NCBI GenBank assembly: GCA_963780165.1
Contig: CAWABB010000007.1
Coordinates: forward strand, 1-64,000
Direction of reading: 5' to 3'
Length of the DNA stretch: 64,000 nt
DNA from: CAWABB01 sp963780165
Lineage (GTDB): Bacteria > Bacteroidota > Ignavibacteria > UBA10030 > UBA6906
Positions 10,861-22,003 of this stretch are shown in pieces. The notes below the pieces were generated by a model. It worked only from the letters and a program-made list of their open reading frames with translations. It made no database searches and was not told the DNA's origin. Both the position numbers and the translations under genes were made by a program. Every line of letters starts with the position of its first letter. The stretch's first letter is position 1.

Positions 10861-10932
10861 GGGCGCGTAGCTCAGGGGTAGAGCATCTGCCTTTTAAGCA
10901 GAGGGTCCCTGGTTCGATCCCAGGCGCGCTCA
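10861..10932 (+). tRNA. tRNA-Lys (anticodon TTT)
   Basis: Complete cloverleaf: acceptor GGGCGCG pairs with CGCGCTC, the anticodon stem TCTGC/GCAGA closes the loop CTTTTAA with anticodon TTT, and the T-stem CCTGG/CCAGG encloses TTCGATC. Discriminator A; CCA is not encoded. Confidence 0.95.
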
Positions 10933-11092
10933 CGAAGAGCGACTGTTTTCGCTGTGCGGCACATTGATCCCTCCGATGATCCCCCCATTGGTGCCGGTGT
11001 CATTGACCACATCCGGCCTTCCGTGCATGTCAGGAAGTAGTTGCTGATGCGCGCGGTGATCTGTTGATTCCGAAAATCAAAGGGTAACTACG

Positions 11093-14000
11093 GTGCACCG
11101 TTGTGAGTCGTATCCGCTGACCTCGATGCAGGAAGGGATGCTCTTCAGCTCCCTGGCGACCGAGGGAGGCGGCTTCGACATTGAGCAGATGGTGTGGAGA
11201 ATACGCGGTGAGGTCGACCCCAATCGACTTCGAGCGGTCCTCGATGAGGTGGCTCGCCGGCATCCGGTGCTTCGCACGGCTTTCCGGTGGCAGGGGCTGG
11301 ACGTCCCCCTCCAGGACGTGTATGAGGGCGTTCTCATGCCATTTGAATTCAAGGATCTCAGCGAGCATCCGCTGACCGTCGCCGAAGCGATGCTCGAGGA
11401 ATTCCTCGCGGCGGATCGAGCGCGGGGCTTCGATCTGGCGGCGCCCCCCCTTGCTCGAGTGACGCTCTTCCGGCTTCAACACCTTGAGTATGTTTTCGTC
11501 TGGACGCTCCACCACGCAATCGTGGACGGCCGGTCCATGACGCTTCTCTCGAAGGAAGTCCTTGAGATCTACGCGGCCCACGAATCGGGGGGACGGCTCG
11601 CATTGGCGTTCCCCAGGCCCTTCAGCGAGTTCGTTAGGTGGCAAAGATCTCATCTCTTGCAGAACAGGCAGTCTGCTGAGGAATACTGGCGGGAGACCCT
11701 TCAGGGCTTTCCAGCCCCGACTCCTCTTCCTGGAATGCACTCCGGGTCGCAGGAGGCAGAAGCGTATGCCGTTTCATCGTGCGAACGCACTCTGCCGACC
11801 GGGACGACCGCAAGTCTCAGACGACTCGCAGAACGACACCGGGTGACGCTGAACACGATGCTTCAGGCGGCGTGGGCTCTGGTGTTGAGCAGGCACTGCT
11901 CCCGGAACGAGGTGATGTTCGGAGTCACGCGGGCGTGCCGTCACTCAACGGTTGACGGGTCTGAATCCATGGTGGGGATGTTCATCAACACCGTGCCCAT
12001 GAGGATTTCGGTCCCTGAAGAGCTCACGATTCGGGAATGGCTCTCCGGCATTCGTGAAATGAACGTTCGAGTGCGCGCATTTGAGCATGCGCCGCTCCAC
12101 GAGATCCGATCATGGGCGGGTCTCAACTCTGCCGAGCGCCTGTTCGGATCCATCCTGGTATTTGAGAATCACCAGCAGGAGGAAGTGCTCGAACACCGGA
12201 TCGCAGGCTCGCCCATCGAGGTCCGCCTGCTCGAGAAGACGCACTTCCCGCTCACGCTCGCCGTCTATGCAGGAGAGCGCCTGAGGATATGCCTGGAGTA
12301 TCATGCCAGGTCGTGCGGAGATGCGGCGGCGCTGCGCATACTGCGCGAAGTGGAGACCGTTCTGGAAGGACTCGTCCTGTTCCCTGACGGCACGGTGGCT
12401 GATCTGCCGTACATGCCGCGGGAGGATGTCTCGACAGTCCTCAACACCTGGAATGAAACCGAGGATTCGAACATCGCCACCGATATCCAGGTCCACAGGT
12501 TGATCGAACAGCAGGCTGCCCGCGTTCCCCGGAAGATTGCCGTCGAAGATGGGGTCCGAAAAGTTACGTACGAAGAGCTGGACGCGCATGCGGATCAGAT
12601 TGCCGCACAGCTGAGGACGCGAGGAGTCCTTCCGGGACACCTCGTTGGACTCTTTGTCGAACGGTCAGTCCTGGCCGTTGAAGGTATCCTGGGAGTCATG
12701 AAGGCCGGGTGCGCGTACGTGCCTCTTGACGTCAGCTACCCGGCAGAACGGCTCGCGTTTATGATCGAGAACTCCGGTCTCCACGCAATCCTCTCAACAC
12801 GCGTCCTCTCCCAACGGCTTCCGCAAACTCAGGCCGTGCACATCCTGATGGACGATTGGAAGCGGGCCTCCGGGAAGGTGTTGGGAGCAGAAACTGGCGG
12901 AGCACCGAAGGACCTGGCGTACGTCATCTACACTTCTGGTTCGACAGGCGAGCCGAAGGGTGTCATGATCGAGCATTCCTCGCTGGCCAACTATATCCAG
13001 GCGACAGGGAAGCTGTATGACATCACCGAGAACGACCGCTATCTTCAGTTTGCCCCCCTCAGCTTCGATGCAAGCGTCGAAGAGCTATTCCTCCCGCTGT
13101 GCACCGGCGGGACGGTAGTCCTCAGAAACGATCTGATGATCACATCGATGCGTCGCTTTCTCACTGCGTGCGAGGAGATGTCCGTAACTGTTCTGGATTT
13201 GCCGACATCCTTCTGGCATCAGCTGGTTGTCGCACTGGATCAGGGGAATCTGCGAGTGCCGGCGACAGTGCGATTGGTTGCCGTGGGCGGTGACCGGATG
13301 ATGCCGCAACGAGTCGTCACAGTGGAGACGCCAGGTCGGACCGCACGTCAGGCTGGTCAACTTCTACGGACCGACAGAAACTACGGTGGGGGCCACGGCT
13401 TGTGATCTCGCTCGCGCCGATGCGCCGTCATGCACCGGCCGTGACGTGTCCATCGGCCGACCGCTCCGAAATGTCCGCACCTACGTCCTCGACTCGAAAC
13501 AGAGGCCAATGCCGATTGGGGCAACCGGCGAGCTTTATATCGGAGGGAAAGGGGTTGCGAAGGGCTATCTTCGTCGACCGGAGCTGACAAAGGAGCGATT
13601 CCTGCCCGATCCTTTCCTGCATCAGCCGGGAGGGAGGATGTACAGGACCGGCGATCTCGTACGATGGACGGACGATGGTGACGCTCGACTTCGTCGGAAG
13701 AATGGATACTCAGATCAAGATCCGGGGGTACCGGATCGAGCCCCAGGAAATTGAACGCGTGCTGATCGAGCATCCTGATGTTCTCGATGTCGCCATCATC
13801 GGGCGGGATGAGCCGAAGGGGGAAAAGCGGCTGATCGCCTACGTCGTCCTGCAATCACGAGTTTCGCAGGACGATGCAAGACCACGCCTCCGCGAATGGA
13901 TGAAGGGGCGGCTGCCGGAATTCATGCTTCCTTCCGCCATCGTACTGATCGATGAGTTCACGTATACGCCCGGAGGAAAGGTCGATCGGGCGGGTTTGCC

Positions 14001-15141
14001 GATTCCCTCGGGTGCGGATATGCAAACGTCACCCGGCATGGTCCCCGCACGAGATCTCCTGGAGCAGCAGCTTGTGGGGGTGTGGGAAAAGGTGTTGAAG
14101 ACATTCCCTATAGGCATTACGGACAGCTTCTTCGATCTGGGAGGGGACTCGCTGGTGGCAATTCACCTCCTGACCGAAGTCGAGCGGGTGACGGGACGGA
14201 CATTGCCGATGGTAACTCTCTTTGAGGCGCCGACCGTGGTACACCTCGCTGATCTGCTGCGCAAAGAGGGGTGGGAGCCCCAGTGGAAGTCGCTCGTGCC
14301 GATCCAGCCATCCGGCTCACGAAAGCCGTTTTACTGTGTCCATGGCGTTGGCGGGAACATCCTCGAATTTAAGGAACTCGTGAACTACATGGATCCCGAC
14401 CAGCCGGTGTTCGGGATTCAGGCACAGGGCCTGGATGGGAAAAGTCCCCTGCTGGACCGTGTCGAGGATATGGCGACGAGCTATGTGAAAGAGATTCTGG
14501 AATTTCAGCCCGAGGGTCCGTACTTCGTTGGCGGTTCCTCGTTCGGCGGCATGGTGGCCTACGAGATTGCGCAGCAGCTGCTGCGACAGGGCCACAAGGT
14601 TGGTGCCGTGGTGCTTTTTGATACTCTGGCTCCGGAGTACCCCCAGTATCTCCCTACCAGCACCGCGTTGAAGAGGAAGATCGATTGGTGGCGCTATCGG
14701 ATTGAGCTACACCTCAGCAATATCATGGTGGCCAGCTGGGAAGGGAAGTATGACTACATCCGCGAGAAGCAGGGGAGGCTCTTCAAACGATTACGGATGC
14801 ACGTGCGCCGGGCTGCCATCGGCCTCTCCCGCTGGGGAAAAGAGCTCTTCTTGCCCCGGGTGTACAAGGAAGTCAAGCAGGGTGCCGTGATTGCCGAAGC
14901 CGCGTATGTTCCCACGAGCATTGATGCCACCGTCATCCTTCTGAGAGCCACCAATCAGCCGTACGGCATCATCGCAGATGTTACGAATGGTTGGCGCAGG
15001 TATGTTACGGGCGACCTGAAGGTATTCCCGGTCCCAGGCCATCATGGCGCAATCATGCGTGAACCCCGTGTACGGACTCTCGCGAGCGCGCTCTCCCAGT
15101 GCCTGAAGGAAGCGCAGCGAGATCCGCGAAGTTCAGGCTGA
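11093..15141 (+). CDS. Single-module NRPS, C-A-PCP-TE, with two frameshifts
   Basis: About 1350 residues, starting at GTG 11093 directly before the condensation domain (YPLTSMQEGM). Condensation: LHHAIVDG at residues 139-146 carries the catalytic second His. Adenylation begins near residue 465; YVIYTSGSTGEPKG, FYGPTETT, GELYIGG, YRTGD and IKIRGYRIEPQEIE are all present, with the A10 lysine in GGKVDR. The carrier domain has FFDLGGDSL (pantetheine Ser). The C-terminal thioesterase has GGSSFGG (nucleophile Ser), Asp in LFDTLAPE and His in VPGHHGA. Frame changes near 13330 and 13680 both lie inside adenylation motifs that continue in the next frame, so an intact gene is likely. Pocket residues read D-A-E-D-V-V-F-V-G-K by alignment to GrsA; two acidic residues suggest a basic or amine substrate (inference). 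No MbtH-like or phosphopantetheinyl transferase gene is nearby. Confidence 0.88.
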
Positions 15142-15194
15142 CGCCGACTGTCTCCGCGCGCATGTCGGCCCGCGGCACGGAAGAGATCAATGCT

Positions 15195-15241
15195 GTCAAC
15201 ACGAAGCCCCCACCTTTGGGCAGGGGCTTTTTCGTGTTGAC
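15195..15241. terminator. Bidirectional terminator between convergent genes
   Basis: Long inverted repeat: GTCAACACGAAGCCCC on the left arm, GGGGCTTTTTCGTGTTGAC on the right, with a short loop. T-run on the plus strand follows the GC stem. Lies between the NRPS and the leftward secreted-protein gene. Confidence 0.8.
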
Positions 15242-15651
15242 GATCATTCGAGCTCGCATCAGCCGGTCGTCATCTCCCTGACGCGCATTTCACGCCCGCA
15301 CCTACTTCATCAAGATCAGCTTCCTGGAAGCAACAAATGCCGGCGTCTGCAGCCGGTAGATGTACATCCCGCTCGCCATACCGGAGGCGTTGAACTGGAC
15401 CTCGTGTGTTCCTGCAGACCTGACATCGTCGATCAGTGTTGCTACTTCCTGTCCCAGCATGGAGTAAACCTTTAATGACACGGGTCCGGCCTCTGGCAGC
15501 ACGAAAGAGATCCTTGTCGAAGGGTTGAACGGATTGGGGTGGTTCTGCGCCAGCGAGTACTCTTCCGGCAGACTCTTCGCGGCCTCTCCGGGCGCGGCCT
15601 CCTCGGTGAACGGCGAGCTGATCTTGCTTGCACCGCCCTGGGGATTCGTCT

Positions 15652-16240
15652 GTTCAATCCCCATCGTGACTGCCGGGTCGGCCCCAACGTACTTGCGCAC
15701 CCGGATCCAGTCGACCATCAGCCGCGTCGGGTTCGGATAGGCCAGGGCAAGGAAGAACGGCGGAAGAGGCGAGTTCGGGACGGTACTGGTCAGGCTTCGC
15801 CATCCGTCCGATTCCATTGCGACCCGCACCTCGCCAGGGCTTGCCCAGTAGACTCTATGCAGCAGATAGCGCGAAGCGTCGAGGGGCCGTGAGACTGTCG
15901 GGAAGACACCGCCTCCCATGCCGTTCCGTGTGGCGTTACACTGAAAGTTGGAGGAGGAGTTGTAATCGAGCAGGCGGATGGAATTCGCCATCGCCTGTCC
16001 CAATCCGAGCTCTCCCGCAGTCTCTCCGGAACCGTTCGCATCAGGATGTCTGGCGCTGGTTTCAAGGAGACTCCCCGGCCCGAACGACGTCTTGCCGTAC
16101 AGCCCACCCCCATTGATGCCGCCGGAGGCCGAAATCGTCAGTATCCCGCCGGAGACAGTCGCAGAAGCGTTGCTCCCGAGGAAGTTCAGCGAAGACCATT
16201 TCAGTGCATCTATCAGCGCACCGGAGAAGTCGTCGTAGAA
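15652..16240 (-). repeat. Second copy of the concanavalin-like domain
   Basis: Protein-level duplicate of 18978-19559: shared strings include LLETSARHPDANGS, NSIRLLDY, SRPLDASR, AMESDGW and PTRLMVDW. See the parent gene. Confidence 0.8.
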
Positions 16241-17464
16241 GTCGAAGACCGCGCCCGCATTGTTGGTGATCTGGGAGCGTCTTTATTGCCGGCTGCGTCG
16301 CCAGCCCCATCGCATAGCCTCCGCCAGCGTAGGTCAAAAGGTATGTGTCCCCGATCCGGGTAAGCGCGCCCCTGAAGCTGTTGGTAGCATCCCACCCCGT
16401 TCCCACGGGCAGCAGGATACCATGTTTGGTGAATGTCTCCCAATCGGTGGTCGATGCATACCCCATCTCCCAGGGCGGGTTCGTGGTTTCTCCGGAGGCA
16501 TATCCGATGTAGTATGTCCCGTGGTATTCGTACACCCACGGATCTGCGATGGTGCCAGCGTCATACGAACCGGGAGGCCCGAACGCTATGCATGGGTTCC
16601 CTGAGTACTTCGTGTAGGGACCGGTGATGCTGTCAGCAACCGCATAACCGATCTGTTCGACGTTTCCTCCGCTATCGCCCATGTATATCAGGATCCATTT
16701 CCCGTCGTTACGGCGAAACACGTACGGCTCATCGACTCGAACCGCTTCCCACTGTTCGGTCGGGGTGAGAACGCCGATCGCAGGAGAGTATGGTCCGGTA
16801 ACGGACGCAGATGTGCGATAGACGATAGCGCCGCCGGGGCGGCGTAGAACAGGTACCAGGTGCCATTGTGCTGGATGAGATGGGGTCCAAGCGAGCCGTC
16901 GACATCGACGATGTTCCCGTACCAATTCCAGGAGCCGGGATTCGTCGGGCTGTCGGACCACACCAGTGCCACCCCTGCAGTGGTTCCGTAGTTTGAACAG
17001 ACGAGCCAGTAGTGTCCGGTCGCGCTGTCGAAGACGATATTCTCAGCCAGCAGGCCGGCCCCGTTCGCAGGCCCGCCAACGGGGACGATCGGATTCCCGA
17101 CTGCCCTCGCGAATGGACCTGTAGGCGGAACGTCGGTCGGGCCCGAAGGCGGCAGAACCGGCGATGGGTTTCCGTAGTAGACAAACACCTCCGTTCCCGA
17201 AGGGGAGATGTATGGGACCTTGACCCAGATGCTGGCTTGCGTCCCGGCTGGATTCCAGCGCTCAACCCAGAACGGGATCGCTGTGATCCCGTCGGCGTCC
17301 GTCACCCGGATGTCACTCCCGTCACTGAGCGCCTTCCCGAAATCGAACGACGAACCGAGTGTCAGGCATACCTGATAGCCGGTGAGGTCAGATCCGGTCG
17401 GATTGTCAACTTGGAACGAACGGCGGTAGCCCCAGGCAAAGTCATACCAGTTCCCCGCGGGGGG

Positions 17465-18965
17465 CGACATGGAGACCGTCGCAGTGCTCGTCATCGCCGT
17501 CCCGTTCAGGATTCCGCTGACGACGGCCGATGCTTGAACGGTTCCGGATGTCAGGACGGCGGTATAGGTTCCGTTCCCGTTGTCCGTCACCGCGCCAAGC
17601 GCGCCTGCGGTTGTGGCGAGGGAAACGCTGCCCCCGCTTACCGTCAGATTATTGCCGCCCGCATCTTTCAGCTGAACGGTGATCGTAGAAGTGCCCTGGC
17701 CGTCCGCAACTATCGAGGTGGGGGAGGCGGTGATTCTGGATGTCACCGGTGAAGCCACCGGGGCTGCGAACGTCACCAGTTCTGTGTCCGCTATTGCGGC
17801 GCTATTCACGGTCCCGCGGACCGTGGCGATAGTCGGCGTGATTCCTGATTTCAGGCTCGCCGAGTATGTCCCGTTCCCATTGTCCGTCACCGCGTTCAGT
17901 GTTCCGGCGGTTGTCGAGAGCGCGACTGCCGCTCCGCCGGTTGTGAGGTTGTTGCCGAATGCGTCCTTCAGTCTGACTGTCAGCGCAGCGGTGCTGATCC
18001 CGTCGGCTACAATGGACGACGGTGCTGCCACGATCGTTGAGGTGGCGGGGGACGCAATGCCAGGGATGAACTTGACGGTCGCTGTATCGACGATTGCGCT
18101 GCCATTCAACGTGCCGCGCACTGTGTCGGTCTGGACGATCGTGCCCGAGGTCAGCGTCGCAGTGTACGTTCCGTTGTTGTGGTCGGTCACAGGGCCGAGA
18201 CTCCCGGCGGTGGTGGAGAGGGTGACCGTTGCGCCGCCGATGACGATGTTGTTCCCCGAGGCGTCCTTCGCCTGAACAGTGATCGTAGCGGTGCTGCTCC
18301 CGTTGGCCACAATCGACCCTGGAGCTGCACTGATTGTGGTCGTCGCTGTCGATGGCACAGGCGGGACGAACTGGACCACCTCGGTATCGGCTATGGCGAC
18401 GCCATTCAATGTACCGTGGATGGCCGCATTCGTCGGCGTGGTTCCTGACCTCAGGCTTGCAGTATAGGTTCCGTTCCCATTGTCAGCCACCGCGCCGAGC
18501 GTGCCAGCAGAGGTGGTCAGTGCCACCACACCGCCGCTGCCGGTCAGGGCGTTTCCGAACGCGTCCCTGAGACGCACCGTGACCGCGGAGGTCGAGATTC
18601 CATTGGCCGTAATCGACGTCGGCAGGGCCGTGATCGTTGAGGTCGTGGTTGACGCAGGGCCTGGAGCGAACATGACCGTTGCCGAGTCAGCTAACGCAAC
18701 GCCGTTGAGCGTTCCGTGGATTGTGGCTACCACGGCAGCTGTTCCGGACGTCAACGTGGCTGTGTACGAGCCATTGCTGTTGTCTGTCACTCCGCTCAGT
18801 GTGCCTGGCGGTTGTGAAGAGTGCGACTGTTCCGCCGCTCTGGGTCAGGTTGGTCCCGAACGCATCCTTCATCTGCACCGTTACGGCCGACGTGCTTGTT
18901 CCATTCGCGACTATGGAAACAGGTGCTGCGTCTACGGTCGATGTGGCCACGGATGGAGTTCCGCC
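17465..18965 (-). repeat. Five tandem Ig/invasin-like repeats (~301 bp each)
   Basis: Each unit follows the scheme SIVANG-TSTS-TVQ-KDAFGN-L...G, then TTAGTL-AVTDNGNGTYTA, LTSGT, HGTLNG, IAD. Five units fit in about 1.5 kb. They are diverged at residue level, so this is an older array than the one at 51-53 kb. Confidence 0.8.
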
Positions 18966-18977
18966 GGGACTGAGCTG

Positions 18978-19559
18978 CTGGGCGCCCACGACGACCGCGG
19001 GTTCGGTACCTGAGAACTTCCGGATGCGTACCCAGTCGACCATCAGGCGAGTAGGATCGGGGTATGCGAGTGCAAGCAGGAAAACCGGGAGCGGGGCTGT
19101 TGGAACATTGGCCGTGAGACTCTGCCATCCGTCAGACTCCATTGCGAAGCGGACCTCGCTTGCACTGACCCAGTATATCCGATGCATAAGAAAGCGCGAT
19201 GCATCCAATGGGCGCGACAACGCGGGGAAAAGGCTGCCGCCGCTTCCATTTCGTGTGGTGTTGTGCTGAAAATTGGTCGGGGAGCTGTAGTCGAGCAGCC
19301 GAATCGAATTAGAGAGCGCTTGTCCAAACCCGAGTTCCGCTGCTGTTGCCTGGGATCCATTCGCATCGGGGTGTCTGGCACTGGTCTCAAGCAGATATCC
19401 CGGACCGAACGTCCCTGTGCTGGTCAATCCTCCGCCGTTAATGCCACTCGCACCAGAAAGGGTCAAGATCCCGTTCGAAAGAGTTATCGATGCGCCCGTT
19501 CCAAGGAATGACCAGACCGACCACTTCGCGGCGTTGACCTGTGAGGCGGCGAAGTCGTC
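18978..19559 (-). repeat. First copy of the concanavalin-like domain
   Basis: Pairs with 15652-16240; begins LFDDF and ends at VVVGAQQ. Confidence 0.8.
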
Positions 19560-19987
19560 AAAAAGGTTGAACACCGTTCCCGGGTTGTTGATGGAATCCT
19601 GGACAGCGGGGGGTATGCTCGGCGATGGGTTGCCGTAGTACACAAAGATGGTGGCCCCTGATGATGGAGGTAAGGGATGCGTACCCAGATGCTGGCCTGC
19701 TGGAGCGATGGACTCCATGTCTCGACCCAGAAGGGCATGATTGTGATGCCGTCGCCGGAAGTCACTCGCACATCTCGTCCGTCGTTGAGCGCTTTGGTGA
19801 AGTCGAAGCTTGAGGCGAGCGACACTTGAACCTGATATCCGGTAAGCGTGGAACCCGAAGGATTCGCGATCGACACCGGACGTCTGTACGCCCACGTCGC
19901 ATCGTACCACGGTTGTCCGTGAGCCGCAAAGATTGGAAGGACCAGCAGTCCCAGGACGACCGAAATGAAATAGAACTTCTCTCGCAC

Positions 19988-20943
19988 AGGATTCCCCCTC
20001 AAGGCTGTTTCTCCAAGCGTGAAATTGTCTGATGAAGGTTGGTAGGTCGGTGACGGCCGGATGTGCGATCGTTGCTGCTGATCGAGCCATGCCGGTTGTG
20101 GATGGCTACTTCGCGGATCCCCAATAGCGAAGTGCGCGGGAAAAGTGGATGGACCATGCGGTGCCTGAGATATGCCAACTTCAGGACGGTCAATTCTACG
20201 GTGACGAGTGCAAACATGCAAGACTCCACTGATTCAAAATCGGATGACATCAAGAACAGATGACGAGAGTGATCCATCGCTGCTTCCGTGTGTTTGGTCA
20301 ACCACCTACCACAATCGGGAATCCAACTGCAAGAAGTTTGCGAGTATACAAGCTTCAACTGCGAATCGGTTTCCCGCTTCGACCTACAGCCTTGAGGCAG
20401 TACACACACTGAATGTCCGGTAGGCGTTGGAACAATCTACAGGGCACTCCTGAAAGGGTGTCCACCTATCGCCGAGCGCTACAGCTCAGCGTTACCTGCA
20501 ATGGCCGGGTCCGATCAGTCCATTGTTGTACCAACACTGACCACCTCGAGCCTGTGAAGACCCGAAATGCGGCCCAGCGGTGGGGCCAGAGGTGTGCTCG
20601 AAACCAGTTCATAGGTTGGAGCTGTGTCAGCGAATCCTCCCAGGCCCAGCACGAAGCCCAGTAGCAACATCAGAACGGCCGATCGAATAGCATCTTCCTG
20701 CGCGTGATGAAAAGAATAGATACACCCGGTTGATCGGTGTCGAAGAACCAGGAGAGTTGGATACTCTGAGAATGTCTAGGGCGTGTTGTCGGGGGGAGTT
20801 GGTAAGGGAACCTGGAACACCAAAGGCGGGATGCGCCTTCGCTGCCCCCCTTGCCACCAATATGACACATCCAGCCTCAAGGACCGTGCGCTCGGTCACA
20901 CTTCACGCGGCGCTGGATTCGCTCCGGGGCGGGGTCGAAGGCG
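19988..20943. other. Divergent intergenic region, nothing recognised
   Basis: About 950 bases between the giant secreted gene and a small secreted protein. Several short frames exist but none has a protein-like composition or start site I would defend. Confidence 0.5.
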
Positions 20944-20972
20944 TTGACTTCGCTCACCTGAGTGTGTATCTT
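20944..20972 (+). promoter_or_regulatory. Sigma-70-type promoter candidate
   Basis: TTGACT (20944-20949), 17-base spacer, TATCTT (20967-20972), about 70 bases before the GTG start at 21042. Confidence 0.35.
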
Positions 20973-21041
20973 CGATCTGGATTCTTGACTGGACATCCAC
21001 CAAACCAACGTCATCTCACATTCATCGACCGGACTCAACCA

Positions 21042-21597
21042 GTGCAGCGAAGCACCATCCTCGTTGTCTCGCTCCTGCTCTCCTATGCATTCTGGCACCC
21101 TGCGAACGCTCAGGACATTCCTTACGCGGAGTATCGTACCCCGGGCAAGATGATTCTCGAGGTTCACAAGGACAAGGTCCAGACGACTGATCACGCTCTG
21201 ATTACGATTCGCCTGTTGAACAATGGCGCAATCTGGTCAGGGTTCTGCCAGGTGACCGAACTTGATGGTCGTACCTTCGGGGCAGATCGTTGAGATCGAG
21301 TCGAACAACTACCGGGTGATGGACGACCCGAACTTCGACAGGACATTCTTCAGAGAATTGCAGAGCATCTCGGTCCATGACAGCGTCCTGTACTTCGACC
21401 TGCACCGCGACATGGACCACGTGATGAAGATTCGCGCCCACTACAAGTCCTACGGCGACAGGCGATTCCGCATCACGCGCATCTACGGCGCCGAGCTGGA
21501 TTCCGGGCTGGCGGGGAGGAGGGACTCCTCGGCTCTGATCGAATGGCGGTCGGTGGACAGTCTCTTTGTGGCGCTACCGTATCCCCGGGTTCGATAG
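21042..21597 (+). pseudogene. Small secreted protein of unknown function, one frameshift
   Basis: GTG 21042 precedes a signal peptide (ILVVSLLLSYAFWHPANAQ, cleavage after NAQ). The mature domain starts AEYRTPGKMILEVHKDKV and continues in a second frame from about 21270 (PSGQIVEIESNNYRVMDDPN) to the stop at 21597. Together they give ~185 residues, mostly beta-strand by alternation of polar and hydrophobic residues. I do not recognise the family. The two parts join at GGTCGTACCTTCGGGGCAG, so a single indel explains the break. Confidence 0.6.
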
Positions 21598-21646
21598 GAG
21601 AGTGCCGCTGGCACGCGGCCGTCAGTCGCCCGTGTCGAGCTCCCGG

Positions 21647-21676
21647 TTGACATTCCACCCGCGCCTTGCGTATATT
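21647..21676 (+). promoter_or_regulatory. Sigma-70-type promoter for tRNA-Leu
   Basis: TTGACA (21647-21652), 18-base spacer, TATATT (21671-21676), 16 bases before the tRNA. Confidence 0.55.
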
Positions 21677-21691
21677 TATGTCACTTTCTCT

Positions 21692-21774
21692 GCGGAAGTG
21701 GCGAAATTGGCAGACGCACCATCTTGAGGGGGTGGCGCCCACAAGGCATGCGGGTTCAAGTCCCGCCTTCCGCA
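21692..21774 (+). tRNA. tRNA-Leu (anticodon GAG)
   Basis: Acceptor GCGGAAG pairs with CTTCCGC. Anticodon stem CCATC/GGTGG closes loop TTGAGGG, anticodon GAG. A long variable arm (class II) and T-arm GCGGG-TTCAAGT-CCCGC fit leucine. CCA is not encoded. Confidence 0.93.
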
Positions 21775-21797
21775 CAACAGTAGTATCATCGGTCTTC

Positions 21798-21820
21798 AAA
21801 CCCCGCGCAGGCGGGGTTTT
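21798..21820 (+). terminator. Rho-independent terminator after tRNA-Leu
   Basis: AAACCCCGC-GCAG-GCGGGGTTTT: a GC-rich stem with flanking A and T runs, 23 bases after the tRNA. Confidence 0.75.
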
Positions 21821-22003
21821 GTGCTATTATGGGCTCCATTCATGACAGTTCTGGACGCTATCTTGCATGGCTCAACATTGGAGCTCTGTCTGAGTGATTT
21901 CGGTCACAAATCTTCTGTCGGGCATTTGACATGGTATATGGGAACACCATTGCAGTGAAGTGCCCATCCCGGACTCATCAGAACGGAAAGGCGTTCGACT
22001 CCT

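Larger units (their letters stand above)
15302..19987 (-). pseudogene. Giant secreted glycosidase-like protein with Ig repeats and Type IX sorting tail, frameshifted
   Basis: Reads leftward for about 1560 residues from GTG 19987, preceded by a purine-rich GGGGGAA site, with signal peptide FISVVLGLLVLPIFAAHGQ. Domains in order: DUF2341-like (WAYRRPVSIANPSG ... FVYYGNPSP); a concanavalin-like domain (~19559-18978); five ~100-residue Ig/invasin-like repeats (~18965-17465); a second DUF2341-like domain; a five-blade beta-propeller of GH43/GH32 appearance (~17110-16270, with ADPWVYEYHGTYYIGYAS); a second copy of the concanavalin-like domain; and a sorting tail (YSLAQNHPNPFNP, GMYIYRL, RKLILMK). 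It probably binds and cleaves a polysaccharide at the cell surface. Frame changes lie near 19640, 18810, 16860, 16260 and 16050. Catalytic residues of the propeller cannot be fixed by eye. Confidence 0.8.

Noticed and set aside
17465..18965. Regular ~300-bp repeats that might suggest a CRISPR or satellite array
   Set aside because: Units are in-frame protein repeats with Ig-like sequence; no short identical repeats with unique spacers occur anywhere in the window.
20730..21041. Upstream extension of the small secreted protein from ATG 20730
   Set aside because: It would put 104 non-hydrophobic residues in front of an obvious signal peptide; GTG 21042 is more sensible and a promoter candidate lies inside the extension.
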